From Mycobacterium sp. HUMS_12744610 (GTDB taxonomy: Bacteria > Actinomycetota > Actinomycetes > Mycobacteriales > Mycobacteriaceae): 64,000 bases of DNA. The notes beneath the pieces were generated by a model. That model was given only the letters and a program-made list of their open reading frames with translations, had not been told where the DNA came from and ran no database searches. Below, one piece after another: positions 21,201 through 30,658 of the stretch (position 1 is the first letter of the stretch; every line of letters begins with the position of its first letter). The translations under genes were made by a program, and so were the position numbers. The DNA is taken from positions 4,588,001 through 4,652,000 of the forward strand of contig NZ_JBGEDP010000001.1 of NCBI RefSeq assembly GCF_041206865.1. The letters are read 5' to 3'.

Positions 21201-21998
21201 CTACAGGTTTCCGAAACGGAACGCTAGGACGGAGTGTTTGGCATTAGGGGTGCCGCACAACTCGCGGCAGGCGCGCGAGTCGGTGACGAACAATTGGTCG
21301 GGCTCCTCGGCGGCGTCCAGATACTTGTCGACGGTTCCGCGCACGACGCCGGACTCGACCGGCACGTCGGGGTACAGGTGCTCCCACGGGGCGATCCGCC
21401 GGCGCAGTTCCGCCTGCGCCAGACGTCTCCCGTCGGGGTTGTCCGAGCCGGCCGTCGCGGAGACCGAGATCGCGCACAGCGGCGCCCGCCGCAACCGGGC
21501 CTCGTCGAAGGCGAAGCGCAACAGCGCGGCTTTGTCCGCTTCCACGACGACGCGGCTGACCTGCCGGGGCGCCGGCTGGCCCGGCGCCCGCCGGATCACC
21601 GCCACCGGGCACAGGGCCGAGGCCGCCACGGCCGCCGCCAGCGAACCGACACCGTGGTGGGCGTGGTTGCGACCGAGCGCCCCCACACAGATCATGGCGG
21701 CCGCTCTGGACTCTTCCATCAGTGCGACCAGCGGCTTCCCCGTCAGGATTTCGGTCTCGATCTTCACCGGCTTGCCGGTCGCCTCGACCGCGCGCTGAGC
21801 GTCGCGTAGGGCCGACCGCGCGGCGGCATGCCCGCCCGTCTCGACTTCCGCGCCGACCGGTTCCGACGGCTCGATGACGTAGACCAGCCGCAGCGGCATG
21901 TCCCGGCTGACCGCCTCATCGACGGCCCACCGGGCCGCATCGATGGCCGCCTTGGACCCGTCCACGCCGACGACGACGGTCGCAGCTGAATGAAACAT
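21201..21998 (-). CDS. Tandem universal stress protein, Rv3134c-like
   Basis: The 265-residue protein resembles the one that precedes devR-devS in M. tuberculosis: VVVGVDGSKAAIDAARWAVD, PLRLVYVIEPSEPVG, KPVKIETEILTGKPL. The first domain keeps part of the nucleotide loop (ICVGALGRNHAHHGVGSLAA). The second is degenerate and ends FVTDSRACRELCGT. It is cotranscribed with the DevS-like gene. A possible DosR half-site lies about 80 bases upstream. Confidence 0.9.
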   Translation of the reverse strand: MFHSAATVVVGVDGSKAAIDAARWAVDEAVSRDMPLRLVYVIEPSEPVGAEVETGGHAAARSALRDAQRAVEATGKPVKIETEILTGKPLVALMEESRAAAMICVGALGRNHAHHGVGSLAAAVAASALCPVAVIRRAPGQPAPRQVSRVVVEADKAALLRFAFDEARLRRAPLCAISVSATAGSDNPDGRRLAQAELRRRIAPWEHLYPDVPVESGVVRGTVDKYLDAAEEPDQLFVTDSRACRELCGTPNAKHSVLAFRFGNL

Positions 21999-22077
21999 GT
22001 GCTCTCCCCGGCTCGTTCCCTCCGCACGCTAACTGCGGCAATCCGGGCAGGTGCAGGGGCATTGGATGCACAAACGG

Positions 22078-22095
22078 GTGTCATTGGTCCCTATT
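22078..22095 (-). promoter_or_regulatory. Weak candidate DosR-type box
   Basis: On the minus strand the sequence reads TAGGGACCAATGACACC. The left half GGGACC fits the DosR consensus (GGGACTTNNGTCCC) and the right half fits poorly. It lies between the divergent stress-protein and norB genes, where a hypoxia/NO operator would be expected. The match is below what I would accept alone. Confidence 0.25.
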
Positions 22096-22216
22096 CGCCG
22101 TATCGCAAGGGGTTGCCAAGGCGGCCCGCCGCCAATTTGGATGGGCTGTGGCGTCCTGGGGGCGTCAGGCACCGCTGTATTCCTGACCCGCGACAAGTTG
22201 CGCGAGAAGACATTGG

Positions 22217-23584
22217 ATGGCCGCTCCGCAGGCATCGCCGCGTCCCGATCAGTCGTCGTCACAGCCGCTGGTTTCCAGAGGCTGGCCGCAGGGCGTCGCC
22301 CTGGTGATGATCTTCGGCTCCCTGGTGATGGGCATACGAGCCCACCGCACCTACACGGCGTCGATGCCGATGCCGGACAAGGTGGTCAGCGAATCGGGCC
22401 AGTTGCTGTTCACCGGCGACGACATCACGCGGGGCCAGGAGCTCTACCAGGCTCGCGGCCTGATGGAATACGGCTCGGTGCTGGGCCACGGCGCCTATCT
22501 GGGGCCCGACTACACGGCCGAGTACCTGCGGATGGCCACCGACGACGTCGCCGGCCAGCTGCGCGCACACGGCGTGGCCGACCCGCACGGCCGGGTGGCG
22601 AGCGAGTTCCGGACCAATCGCTACAACCCGGCCACCAAGACGCTGGTGTTCACCGACCGGCAGGCCGCCGCCTTCGACCGCATCCAGCGGCACTATGCGG
22701 CTTACTTCGGCGAGAACTCCACCAAATACGGTCTGCTGCCCCAGATGATCACCGACAAGGCCCAAATCCACGATCTGACAGCATTTTTCGCGTGGACGGC
22801 GTGGGCCGGGGCGGCCGAGCGTCCCGGCCACAAGTACAGCTATACCAACAACTGGCCGTCGGAGCCGCGGGTCGACAACGGTCCCACCGCCCCGGTGATC
22901 GTGTGGTCGGCGTTGTCGCTGGTCGCGTTGCTCGGCGGCATCGGGATCATGTTCGCCGTCTACGGCCGCTGGAGCCAGAAGGTCGGGTGGCACAGCGCCG
23001 AGGCGTCCACGCTGTCGTTCCGTCAGCCCGGTGAGGTGAGCTTGACGCCGGCACAGCGCGCCACCATCTGGTTCTTCGCGATCGTGTCGGTGCTGTTCCT
23101 GGCGCAGACGCTGCTCGGGGCGGCCGCCGAGCATTACCGGGCCGACCTGTCGACGTTCTTCGGCTTGGACCTGGCCCGGGTGCTGCCCTACAACCTGGCC
23201 CGGACCTGGCATGTTCAGCTGTCGCTGTTCTGGACGGCGGCGGCTTTCCTGGCCGGCGGAATCTTCCTGGTGCCCTTCATCGCCCGCCGCGAGCCGCGAC
23301 GGCAGGGGTTGTTGGCCTACGTGCTGCTCGGTGCGGTGGCCGTGGTGGTGTTCGGGTCGCTGCTCTGCGAAGCGCTGTCGATCTACGGGGTGATCCCGCA
23401 CGGCGGGTTGTTCTCCCAGCAGTGGGAGTACCTCGACCTGCCGAGGCTGTGGCAGGTCCTGCTGATCGTGGGGCTGTTCCTCTGGATCGCGATCATCTGG
23501 CGCGGCATGCGGGCCAGGCTCAAGGGCGAGTCGAAGATGAACATGCCGTGGCTGTTCTTCTTCTCCGGGCTGGCGATTCCGGCC
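22217..23584 (+). pseudogene. norB: Quinol-dependent nitric oxide reductase NorB, 5' part only
   Basis: About 455 codons of a single-subunit quinol NO reductase are present: the N-terminal helix, the large periplasmic domain (GDDITRGQELYQARGLMEYG, NRYNPATKTLVFTDRQ), and several core helices with a heme-ligand His (ARTWHVQLSLFWTAAAF). Homology runs to MNMPWLFFFSGLAIPA and stops near 23584. After that the frame reads antisense sequence. The catalytic core with the FeB histidines is missing, so NO cannot be reduced. The enzyme family detoxifies NO or respires it to N2O. Confidence 0.88.
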
Positions 23585-23918
23585 CACCCGATGGCCAGTA
23601 GTGCCAGTGAGTACCCGGCAATCAGGATCACCGAGATGGCCGGCGGTGCCATCGGCTCACTCCTTGACGGCAGGATCGCAGGACCGGCGCCGAGGCCTAA
23701 CTCCTCGGCGGTCACCCCGGAGCGGAAGTTGCGCAGCGCCGTCGAGGCGATCCAGACGAAAGGCAGCACACCGCCGACGATGAAGATGAGGTCGCCGGGC
23801 AGCCGCAGCCATTCGAGCACCGAGTTGCCCGGTTTGGTGATGTAGCCCAGCGACCTGGCCTCGAAGTAGCCGTCGCTGACGGAGTGGTAGAGCTGCAGCA
23901 CGCCGAGGGGCAGCAGGC
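23585..23918 (-). pseudogene. Inverted segment: NorB C-terminus and the start of a membrane protein gene
   Basis: On the minus strand the C-terminal helices of the same NorB type appear: LLPLGVLQLYHSVSDGYFEA, SVLEWLRLPGDLIFIVGG, VLPFVWIASTALRNF. They are followed by MAPPAISVILIAGYSLALLA, the start of a second membrane protein, which is cut at 23585. Orientation is opposite to the 5' part of norB, and about 200 residues of the middle are absent. An inversion with deletion, with breakpoints near 23580 and 23918, explains this. Confidence 0.8.
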
Positions 23919-23962
23919 ATCCGAAGAATTGCGGGCGGCGGCCGAGACGCTGTCGAAGAACC

Positions 23963-25256
23963 CAGGGTCCCGGAAAAGTCACGTCTCATGAGGTCAGGAT
24001 CAATTTGAGGGCGTGATCTGGGTGTCTGGCGTGGTGGCGGAGGCCGGCGGCGATGTTGTCCCATCCGGTGATGCGGAGTATTCCGATGGCGAGGTTGCGG
24101 CAGGTGGCCATCACGCGTGGCGCTTGACCGGTACGTACCTGTGATCCGTCCTCGGCGAAAGTGACGTCTCGGACCCAGTGAAGGCGATTTTCTATGCTCC
24201 AGTGGCCCTGTACCCAGGCGGCGAGTCGCTGCGGCGGCGCCGCCGTGTGGTTTGCTGAGGTGATCAGGTAGACGACCTCGACGGTTTTGGTTGCTTTGTC
24301 GGTGACGGTGCGGCGCAGTTGGGCGACTTGGGCTGCGTCGGGAAAGTCGATCCAGTCGGGAGCGTCGGCGACCTTGATCGTTCGGGTGACCCGCCGGCCA
24401 CGCTCAACAGTCGTGGCGGTGTGCGCGGGCATGTCCTTCCACGGCAGCTTCTTGAGCGTCTGGTGCAGGGTGGGCATGTTCGCCTTGACCGTGAACACGT
24501 AGTCCCCACCCGCCCCGGTGATCGCGGTGGCAGTGTCGGTCTGGGTGTGCATCGCATCAAGGGTCACCACCGCCCCTTCCAGATCGAACTGTCCCAACAG
24601 TGTTCGCACAGCAGGTATTTCGTTGCTCTTTGCGTCGATGGCCACCTGCCCGAGCACCGCACCGGCACCATGGTCGAACGCGGCGACCAGCTGCGGCGCC
24701 TTACCGTCGGGGCGGGTGCGCGCACCTCGCAGGGTCTTGCCGTCCAACGCGATCACCCGGCGTTGCTCGACGGTGAAGGTTCGCGTCCACATCCATGTGC
24801 CCAACGCCCGGTCGAGGGCGTCGGCATCGATGCGGGCGAACAACTTTCTCAACGTCGATTCGTCCGGAACGCTACCGCTGGTGAGTCCGAACGAGGCCAG
24901 ATTGTCAATTGCGGTCTCTGCGGCCCACTGACCGATCGCCGCGAACGAGCGGCACCCGGCCAAGGTAGCTGTGACCGCCAGTGCGAGCACCCCGACCAAC
25001 GAGTAACGCACCCCGCGTCGGTCACGTGGGTCGGGCACCGTGTTGAGGACACTCAGCAGTCGTTCGTGGCGCGTCGGATTCGCATCGGCAGGCGGCGTAG
25101 GAGAAGATGGCACGCGGGTGTGACCTCGGGTTCGGATGGATGGATTCGCAACCTGCATCCAAACCCGTTAGTCACACCCGCCACATACGCCACGCCGGTC
25201 ACGCGGCGATAACAGCCAAGGTCACAGCACTACGCATCAACTTTTCCGGCACCCTG
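23963..25256 (-). mobile_element. ISAs1-family insertion sequence (1294 bp)
   Basis: The terminal inverted repeats are 17 bp with one mismatch (CAGGGTCCCGGAAAAGT on the left, CAGGGTGCCGGAAAAGT on the complement of the right end). A 10-bp target duplication TCGAAGAACC lies at 23953-23962 and 25257-25266. Size, ends and duplication length fit the ISAs1 family. It is inserted in the slipin remnant. Confidence 0.92.
23986..25158 (-). CDS. ISAs1-family transposase
   Basis: This is an intact 390-residue DDE transposase. An N-terminal DUF4372-like helical part (DPRDRRGVRYSLVGVLALAV) precedes the catalytic residues D in IALDGKTLRGAR, D in VTLDAMHTQTD and E in GHWSIENRLHWVRDVTF. The H-repeat-type ending TCRNLAIGILRITGWDNIAA is typical of the family. 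Confidence 0.95.
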   Translation of the reverse strand: MQVANPSIRTRGHTRVPSSPTPPADANPTRHERLLSVLNTVPDPRDRRGVRYSLVGVLALAVTATLAGCRSFAAIGQWAAETAIDNLASFGLTSGSVPDESTLRKLFARIDADALDRALGTWMWTRTFTVEQRRVIALDGKTLRGARTRPDGKAPQLVAAFDHGAGAVLGQVAIDAKSNEIPAVRTLLGQFDLEGAVVTLDAMHTQTDTATAITGAGGDYVFTVKANMPTLHQTLKKLPWKDMPAHTATTVERGRRVTRTIKVADAPDWIDFPDAAQVAQLRRTVTDKATKTVEVVYLITSANHTAAPPQRLAAWVQGHWSIENRLHWVRDVTFAEDGSQVRTGQAPRVMATCRNLAIGILRITGWDNIAAGLRHHARHPDHALKLILTS

Positions 25257-25328
25257 TCGAAGAACCCCGCTTCGCTGCAATTGCGTTACCTGCAAACGCT
25301 GCTCGAATTGGGCGCAGATCAGAATTCG

Positions 25329-26714
25329 GGCTCTATTGACATGAATGTGGGTGGCCCCTGGTGTGGTATGGGAGTTCGAGGGTGACCGGTCCGCAAGCCA
25401 GGAGGATGAGAGCGAGGGCAGCTTGAGCGCTGTGGAAGCCGTAGGCACGGCGCACGAGGAGACGCACCTTGGTGTTGAGCCCTTCGTGGCGTCCGTTCGA
25501 CAGGTTCCTCTCGATGGCGGCGTTGATGCCGGCGCGGTGTTTGCGGATGGTGCGCCCGGCCTTGACGAACTCCGGGATGCGGCTGCGTTGGGCTCGCGAG
25601 CACCAACGATCCAGCAGTTCGGCGACGGTGGCGGCGTCGAGGTCGCCGGCGAAGACCTCGCGCAACGCTTCTTTGAGTTGATAGGCGCGCCAAAGGATCC
25701 CGCCGCTGCGTTTCATTTCCCGCAGGGTTTCGGCTTGGGTGTCGGTGAGGTCGGCGGGGTTCTTCAGCAGCGCCCAGCGCGCACCCTTGAACGTGCGAGC
25801 GATGCGCTGATCGGGCAGCGTGCGGGCGGCCTGCCACACCTGGCGGCGCACCGCATCGAGCGCGTCGGTGACGAGCTTGACAACGTGGAACGGGTCGACG
25901 CAGATCACCGCCGCCGGCACCCGCTGGCGCACCGCTTTGGCGTAGGCGGGTCCCATGTCCATCGACACCGCTTCGATGGACGCACCTTCGTCGGGCAGTT
26001 CATCGAAGAAGGCGTCCAAGGTGTCGCTGTCCTTGCCGGGTTTGCCCCACACGATGGTGCCGCTGTCGTGGTCGGAGACCAGCGTCAAATACCGGTGGTG
26101 TTTGCACCAGGAGATCTCGTCAACGCCGATGTCGACCAGCCCGCACAGCCGGTTGGGGTCGAGCACGTCGGGGGCGAGGCGTTCGCAGATTGCGCCTACG
26201 GTGCGCCAGGCCACCCTGGCGAAGGTGCTGACGGTGGTTTTGTCGGTCTTGGTGACCAGCCAGGCCACCAGGTCCTCGAAGTCGCGGGTGTGGCGGGAGC
26301 CGGGGCGGGCGAACGGCACCGCTTCGGCCAGCACACCATGTGTCGGGCAGCGCAGCCGCCTGCGCCGCAACAGGATCCGGCATATCCGCCCGGCGGTGTC
26401 CAGATGCCGCCACGACGAGTCCACCTCCCGGGTGTCATAGCGATGCCGGGTCGTAAACGAGCAGTGCGGGCAGCCAAGCCGGCGCCGGCGCAAGCTAACC
26501 GTGACGCGCAGCTCACCACCGTGCACAGCGGCCGCGCCGACGCGCACGCCAGGCAGATCGAGCAGGGAATTGAGTAGGGTTGATGCGCGCACGGACGGCT
26601 CCAGGATCGATCGGGGTTAAGGCCATCGAACCTAGATCACCGTCCGTGCGCCCCGCTCACCATCCCCGCCGCCATACCACACGCTCCCTGATCCACATGA
26701 ACGTCAGGAGAGCC
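25329..26714 (-). mobile_element. ISL3-family insertion sequence, copy 2 (1386 bp)
   Basis: It has the same ends and length as copy 1. It is flanked by its own 8-bp duplication AGAATTCG (25321-25328 and 26715-26722). Distinct duplications show two separate transpositions rather than duplication of a larger segment. It sits 72 bases from the ISAs1 element, within the same slipin remnant. Confidence 0.95.
25333..26592 (-). CDS. ISL3-family transposase, copy 2
   Basis: The 419-residue protein is the same as copy 1 apart from Asp for Glu at residue 57 (REVDSSWRH). Two other base differences were seen: one is silent and the other lies upstream of the gene. All catalytic residues are present and the frame is open. 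Confidence 0.95.
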   Translation of the reverse strand: MRASTLLNSLLDLPGVRVGAAAVHGGELRVTVSLRRRRLGCPHCSFTTRHRYDTREVDSSWRHLDTAGRICRILLRRRRLRCPTHGVLAEAVPFARPGSRHTRDFEDLVAWLVTKTDKTTVSTFARVAWRTVGAICERLAPDVLDPNRLCGLVDIGVDEISWCKHHRYLTLVSDHDSGTIVWGKPGKDSDTLDAFFDELPDEGASIEAVSMDMGPAYAKAVRQRVPAAVICVDPFHVVKLVTDALDAVRRQVWQAARTLPDQRIARTFKGARWALLKNPADLTDTQAETLREMKRSGGILWRAYQLKEALREVFAGDLDAATVAELLDRWCSRAQRSRIPEFVKAGRTIRKHRAGINAAIERNLSNGRHEGLNTKVRLLVRRAYGFHSAQAALALILLACGPVTLELPYHTRGHPHSCQ

Positions 26715-26833
26715 AGAATTCGACCGTCGTCTTCCCGTTACCGGCGGACATCATCACGCCATTTCTGCGGCACCCGGAGTTGCTGGAGGGTATCGCCGCT
26801 TTCGGGAAGGAAAACGTCGCACACCGGAGCTGA

Positions 26834-27185
26834 GAACTGCGCGCCTGTGCGCGCGACTTCCCGGACAGGGTGGCGTTTCATCCGCATAGCCGCACCTCGG
26901 ATCACCGCCACTATTCAGATTTCACTCAACCACCGCAAGAAATTCATATAAATCGCATGCACCGCCCATGCCGTCTTGCCATTTTTATGGCGGTCCCAAG
27001 TGAAGGTCACCGTGAATGCCCTCCGCGCATGCCCCACCAGCGGTTTGATTGGTGCCCGTTCCGCGTCGTCTGACGGCATTCCCGCCCGCGCGCCCCGCAG
27101 GCCTGAGATTCTCTGACTCACAGACTGTTTGATTGTTCGCCCCCTCCGCAGCCGCTCCTGCCCCTCAGTTAAGGAGATATGACGC
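26834..27185 (+). promoter_or_regulatory. 352-base leader upstream of the PPE genes
   Basis: No gene is seen between the slipin stop and the first PPE start. The middle is AT-richer than the surroundings, with a TATAAA at 26947-26952 that could serve as a -10 element. The end carries a strong ribosome site (AAGGAG, nine bases before ATG 27186). The promoter for the PPE pair should lie here, but no start site can be fixed. Confidence 0.35.
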
Positions 27186-28328
27186 ATGGACTACCTCTTC
27201 TTCCCCCCGGAGATCAATTCCACCCGGATGTATTCCGGCCCCGGCGCCGGCTCTCTGCTGGCCGCCGCGGGAAGCTGGGACGCGGTGTCCGCCGAATTGA
27301 GCACCACCGCCGAGGGCTATGAGTCGGCGGTGTCGGGCCTGGACCTGCATTGGCGCGGCCCGGCCAGCGAGGCGATGGCGGCCACCGCCGCCCGGTACAT
27401 GAATTGGCTGCAGTCGACGGCCGAGCAGGCCAAGCAGACGGCCATGGCCGCCAGGACGGCGGCGGCGGCCTACGAACATGCGTATGCGATGACGGTGCCC
27501 CCGCCGGCCGTCGCGGCCAATCGCACCCGGCTGTCCTACCTGGTGGCGACCAATATCCTGGGCCAGAACACCGCGGCGATCGCGCAGACCGATGCGCAAT
27601 ACGCCGAGTATTGGGCCCAGGACGCCACCGCGATGTCCGGCTATGACACCGCCGCGAAGGCGGCGACCACACAGTTGTCGACGTTCTCCTCGCCGCACAA
27701 CGGCACCGATCAGTCCGGGCTGACCGCTCAGAACACCGCCGTCACCAACGCCGCCAACGGCGCCGCCGCGTCGGACCCGGTGTCGCAGGCGCTGTCGGGG
27801 TTGTCCAGCACGGCGACCTCGATCCTGCCCGCCGGCTCACCGAGCATTCTCGAAGACCTGACCGTTCTTGACGCCATACAGGCCACCGGCACCGCGATCA
27901 ACTCCACCTACTACATGGAGGCGTTGCCCGCCGGGGTCATCGGCGCCGAGAACAACCTGGGAGTCCTGCCCAACCTCGGCGCTGCCGCCGCTGCCGCCGC
28001 CCCGGCCGAGATCGCCCCGGCACTCAGCGGCGCCTCCACGGGCGGTGCCGCGGGGCTGGGCAACGTCACCGCGACCCTTGCCCGTGCGGGCACGATCGGA
28101 CCGATGTCCGTGCCGGTCAGCTGGTCCGCACCGTCAACCAGCACCGTCGCGGCGCTGACGCCAGCCGGGATGACCACGCTGCCGGGGACCGAGGAGGCGG
28201 CCGCATCCGGCTCCCCCGGCTACCCGGGGATGCCCGGGGGGATGGCCGCGCGTGGCGTCGGCGTGGGCGCCCCGCCCCGGTACGGCGTCAAGTTGACGGT
28301 GATGCCGCGCCCACCGGCGGCCGGCTGA
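27186..28328 (+). CDS. PPE-family protein, SVP subgroup
   Basis: The 380-residue protein has the PPE domain at 1-180 ([50 protein letters not shown]) and the SVP signature GPMSVPVSW in the C-terminal part. PPE proteins of this group are type VII secretion substrates of the outer envelope; the closest M. tuberculosis position is that of PPE50/PPE51, the latter linked to nutrient uptake. No PE partner gene is adjacent. It is the first of three tandem copies. Confidence 0.93.
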   Translation: MDYLFFPPEINSTRMYSGPGAGSLLAAAGSWDAVSAELSTTAEGYESAVSGLDLHWRGPASEAMAATAARYMNWLQSTAEQAKQTAMAARTAAAAYEHAYAMTVPPPAVAANRTRLSYLVATNILGQNTAAIAQTDAQYAEYWAQDATAMSGYDTAAKAATTQLSTFSSPHNGTDQSGLTAQNTAVTNAANGAAASDPVSQALSGLSSTATSILPAGSPSILEDLTVLDAIQATGTAINSTYYMEALPAGVIGAENNLGVLPNLGAAAAAAAPAEIAPALSGASTGGAAGLGNVTATLARAGTIGPMSVPVSWSAPSTSTVAALTPAGMTTLPGTEEAAASGSPGYPGMPGGMAARGVGVGAPPRYGVKLTVMPRPPAAG

Positions 28329-28412
28329 CACGAACTCCAGCTCGCGGGCGGCCGGGGCGGTGGCAACACCGCAACGGTTCGCCGCGCCTAGCAGCTAAAG
28401 AAAAGTGGGACA

Positions 28413-29501
28413 ATGGATTTCGCTTTTTTGCCGCCGGAGGTCAACTCCGGCCGGATGTACGCCGGCCCGGGCTCGGGCTCACTGATCGCCGCCGCGGGCA
28501 GCTGGGAAGCGGTGTCGGCCGAACTCGACATCACCGCCGCCACCTGCGCATCGGTGCTCTCCACCCTGGCCACCCTGCACTGGCATGGCCCGGCCGCCCA
28601 GACCATGACGGCCACCACCACCCCCTACCTGGACTGGCTGCACACCACCGCCGAACACACCAGACAAACCGCCCTGCAGGCCCGCGCCGCCGCAGCCGCC
28701 TACGAACTGGCCTTCGCCGCGACCGTGCCCCCCGCCGCGGTCACCGCCAACCGCACCCAACTGGCAGCCCTGATCGCCACCAACTTCTTCGGCCAAAACA
28801 CCGCAGCCATCGCAGCCACCGAAGCCCAATACGCCGAATACTGGGCCCAAGACGCCGCCGCCATGTACGGCTACGCCGCCAACACGGCCACCGCCACCGC
28901 CACGCTGCCGCCCTTCCACTCCCCCCACACCGCCACCGGCGCGGTGTCACGAGCCGTCTCGGCGGCGACGAACGCGTTGACGGCCACGACGAACGCGGCG
29001 CCGTCGATCCTGCCCACCAATGCGTCGCTCCTGCCGGATAGCCTGACTGTTTTCACCGCGATCAGGGCCGTGGGCACGGTGATAAATTCCACCGCCAAGA
29101 CGGGCTTGATCGAGACCGGGATCATCGGGGCCGAGGACAGGTTGGGGATTCTGCCCGACCTCGGGGCGGCAGCGGAGGCAGCGGAGGCGGCGCCCGCGCT
29201 GTCCGCGTCGAGCCTGGGCGGCGGCCCGCGCCTGGGGAGCGTCACCGCAGCCCTTGCCCGCGCGGGCACGATCGGGTCGATGTCGGTGCCGGCGAGTTGG
29301 GCGACACCGGTCGGCGGCACGGTCACGGCGTTGCCGGGCACCGATGTCTCGGCCACGGCGACGGGCGGCCCGGCTCAGCCGGCTTCCGGTCTTCCGGGCC
29401 TCCCCGGGGTGCCGGGCGGCACCGGTTCACGGGCCACGTTGGTCGTCCCGCGGTACGGCGCCCGGCTCACGATCATGTCGAGGCCGCCGGCGGCCGGGTG
29501 A
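28413..29501 (+). CDS. PPE-family protein, SVP subgroup (second copy)
   Basis: The 362-residue protein is paralogous to the preceding gene: [50 protein letters not shown] and SVP signature GSMSVPASW, ending [16 protein letters not shown] Thr/Ala/Pro-rich stretch near 150-190 ([17 protein letters not shown]) differs from copy one. It is the likely parent of the decayed third copy, which starts four bases after its stop. Confidence 0.93.
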   Translation: MDFAFLPPEVNSGRMYAGPGSGSLIAAAGSWEAVSAELDITAATCASVLSTLATLHWHGPAAQTMTATTTPYLDWLHTTAEHTRQTALQARAAAAAYELAFAATVPPAAVTANRTQLAALIATNFFGQNTAAIAATEAQYAEYWAQDAAAMYGYAANTATATATLPPFHSPHTATGAVSRAVSAATNALTATTNAAPSILPTNASLLPDSLTVFTAIRAVGTVINSTAKTGLIETGIIGAEDRLGILPDLGAAAEAAEAAPALSASSLGGGPRLGSVTAALARAGTIGSMSVPASWATPVGGTVTALPGTDVSATATGGPAQPASGLPGLPGVPGGTGSRATLVVPRYGARLTIMSRPPAAG

Positions 29502-29505
29502 CGGG

Positions 29506-30277
29506 GTGGATTTCGCTTTGCTGCCGCCGGAGGTCAACTCCGGCCGGATGTACGCCGGCCCGGGCTCGAGCTCACTGATGGCCGCCGCAGGCTCCTGGGA
29601 CGTGGTGTCGGCCGACTCGACATCACCGCCGCTATCGCAGCCACCGAAGCCCAAGACGCCACCGCCATGTACGCCAACGCCGCCAACGCCACGCTGCCCG
29701 TTCAGGTCCCCGCGGCAAACCACCAACGAGGCAGGGCTCACCGCCCGGTACGGCGCCGTCATCCGAGCCGTCGACACCGCCGCGGGGCCAATGTCACAAG
29801 CCGTTTCGGAGGCACTGTCGGCAACTGAGGCGACCGGGTTCGCCCCCACGGTCTTCGATTCCGCCGTGGCCATCGATACCGTGACGAGCCAGCTCGACAA
29901 CTACTCGGACTTTCCCGCGGGCGTCGTCGACGTCATGAACAACTTGAGGGTGTTGCCCGACCTGGGGGCGGAGCAGCCTTCCGCGCTCGGGGGCGCTCTT
30001 CCCGGCTTTGCCGGGCCGCCGAATCCGATGGTCGCCAGCCTGGCCCGGGCCGGCTCGGTCGGGCCGCTGTCGGTGCCGGCGGGTTGGGCCCAGCCGGCGG
30101 GCCGCCTCGTTTCGCCGTTGTCGGACAACGCCATTGCCGCCGGCATCCGGTACGCTCCACCGAGCTGGCTCGGGCCTGCCCGGGATGCCCGCCGGCAGAA
30201 CCTTCCGCCCATCGATCGTCGTCCCGCGCTACGGCGTGCGGATCACGGTGATGAGCCGTCCCCTGACCGGTGGCTAG
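29506..30277 (+). pseudogene. Decayed third PPE-SVP copy
   Basis: A GTG start gives [20 protein letters not shown], almost identical to the second copy. Then one A is lost (GCCGACTCGAC against GCCGAACTCGAC). About 270 bases of the PPE domain and a further 21 bases are also missing. The frame returns at [17 protein letters not shown], keeps the SVP motif GPLSVPAGW, and shifts again near 30160. The true ending [20 protein letters not shown] lies in another frame. It lacks most of the helical domain, so it cannot be a normal PPE protein. Confidence 0.85.
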
Positions 30278-30624
30278 CCCCCCGGCGGCGGCTCGGGCGG
30301 CTGGGGCGGGTCGGGCGGTGCCAGCCTCCAGTTGTCGGGATTCTTGGGCGAGTACACCACCGGCAGCAGCTGACCCATCGTCGGCCATCGCTCGACGTTG
30401 ACTTCCATGCGCTGATAGACGGCGTGCTCGGCGACGGTGGGCCCGTTGATGACACCGGCGATGGTGACGTACTGCCTACCGGTGGCGTCCGGCCGCGGAC
30501 TGACGCCGGTCACCAGCAGTGTGCCGGCGAGCGACTCCCCGCGCGGGCCGCGCGAGAGAAATCGCTGGGCAAGGAACACCCCCAGCACCGCCACCAGGAT
30601 GAGCAGCACACCGAATTCCCACAC
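30274..30624 (-). CDS. Small single-pass membrane protein
   Basis: The 116-residue protein has an N-terminal helix ([20 protein letters not shown]) and a soluble part ([20 protein letters not shown]). It ends with a Pro/Gly-rich tail that reaches into the PPE pseudogene. I recognise no family. A small gene sits in the corresponding position before hisN in M. tuberculosis. It is divergent from hisN, with a 34-base gap. Confidence 0.75.
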   Translation of the reverse strand: MWEFGVLLILVAVLGVFLAQRFLSRGPRGESLAGTLLVTGVSPRPDATGRQYVTIAGVINGPTVAEHAVYQRMEVNVERWPTMGQLLPVVYSPKNPDNWRLAPPDPPQPPEPPPGG

Positions 30625-30658
30625 GGGGCCAGGTTAGAGGCATGGTAGGACTGCTGTC

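Larger units (their letters stand above)
23916..26833 (+). pseudogene. Slipin/stomatin-like (SPFH) C-terminal remnant split by two insertion sequences
   Basis: Three plus-strand pieces join when both elements and one copy of each duplication are removed. ASEELRAAAETL ends at the ISAs1 element. SKNPASLQLRYLQTLLELGA then runs to the ISL3 element. STVVFPLPADIITPFLRHPE follows and ends GKENVAHRS at TGA 26833. This is the end of an SPFH-domain membrane scaffold protein, where the pattern LxxNPxxLQLRxLQTLxE is typical. The 5' part is lost at the inversion breakpoint near 23916. Confidence 0.8.

Noticed and set aside
26580..26951. 123-codon plus-strand frame spanning the IS end and leader
   Set aside because: It is out of frame with the slipin remnant, has Arg/Ser-rich composition and starts inside the IS.
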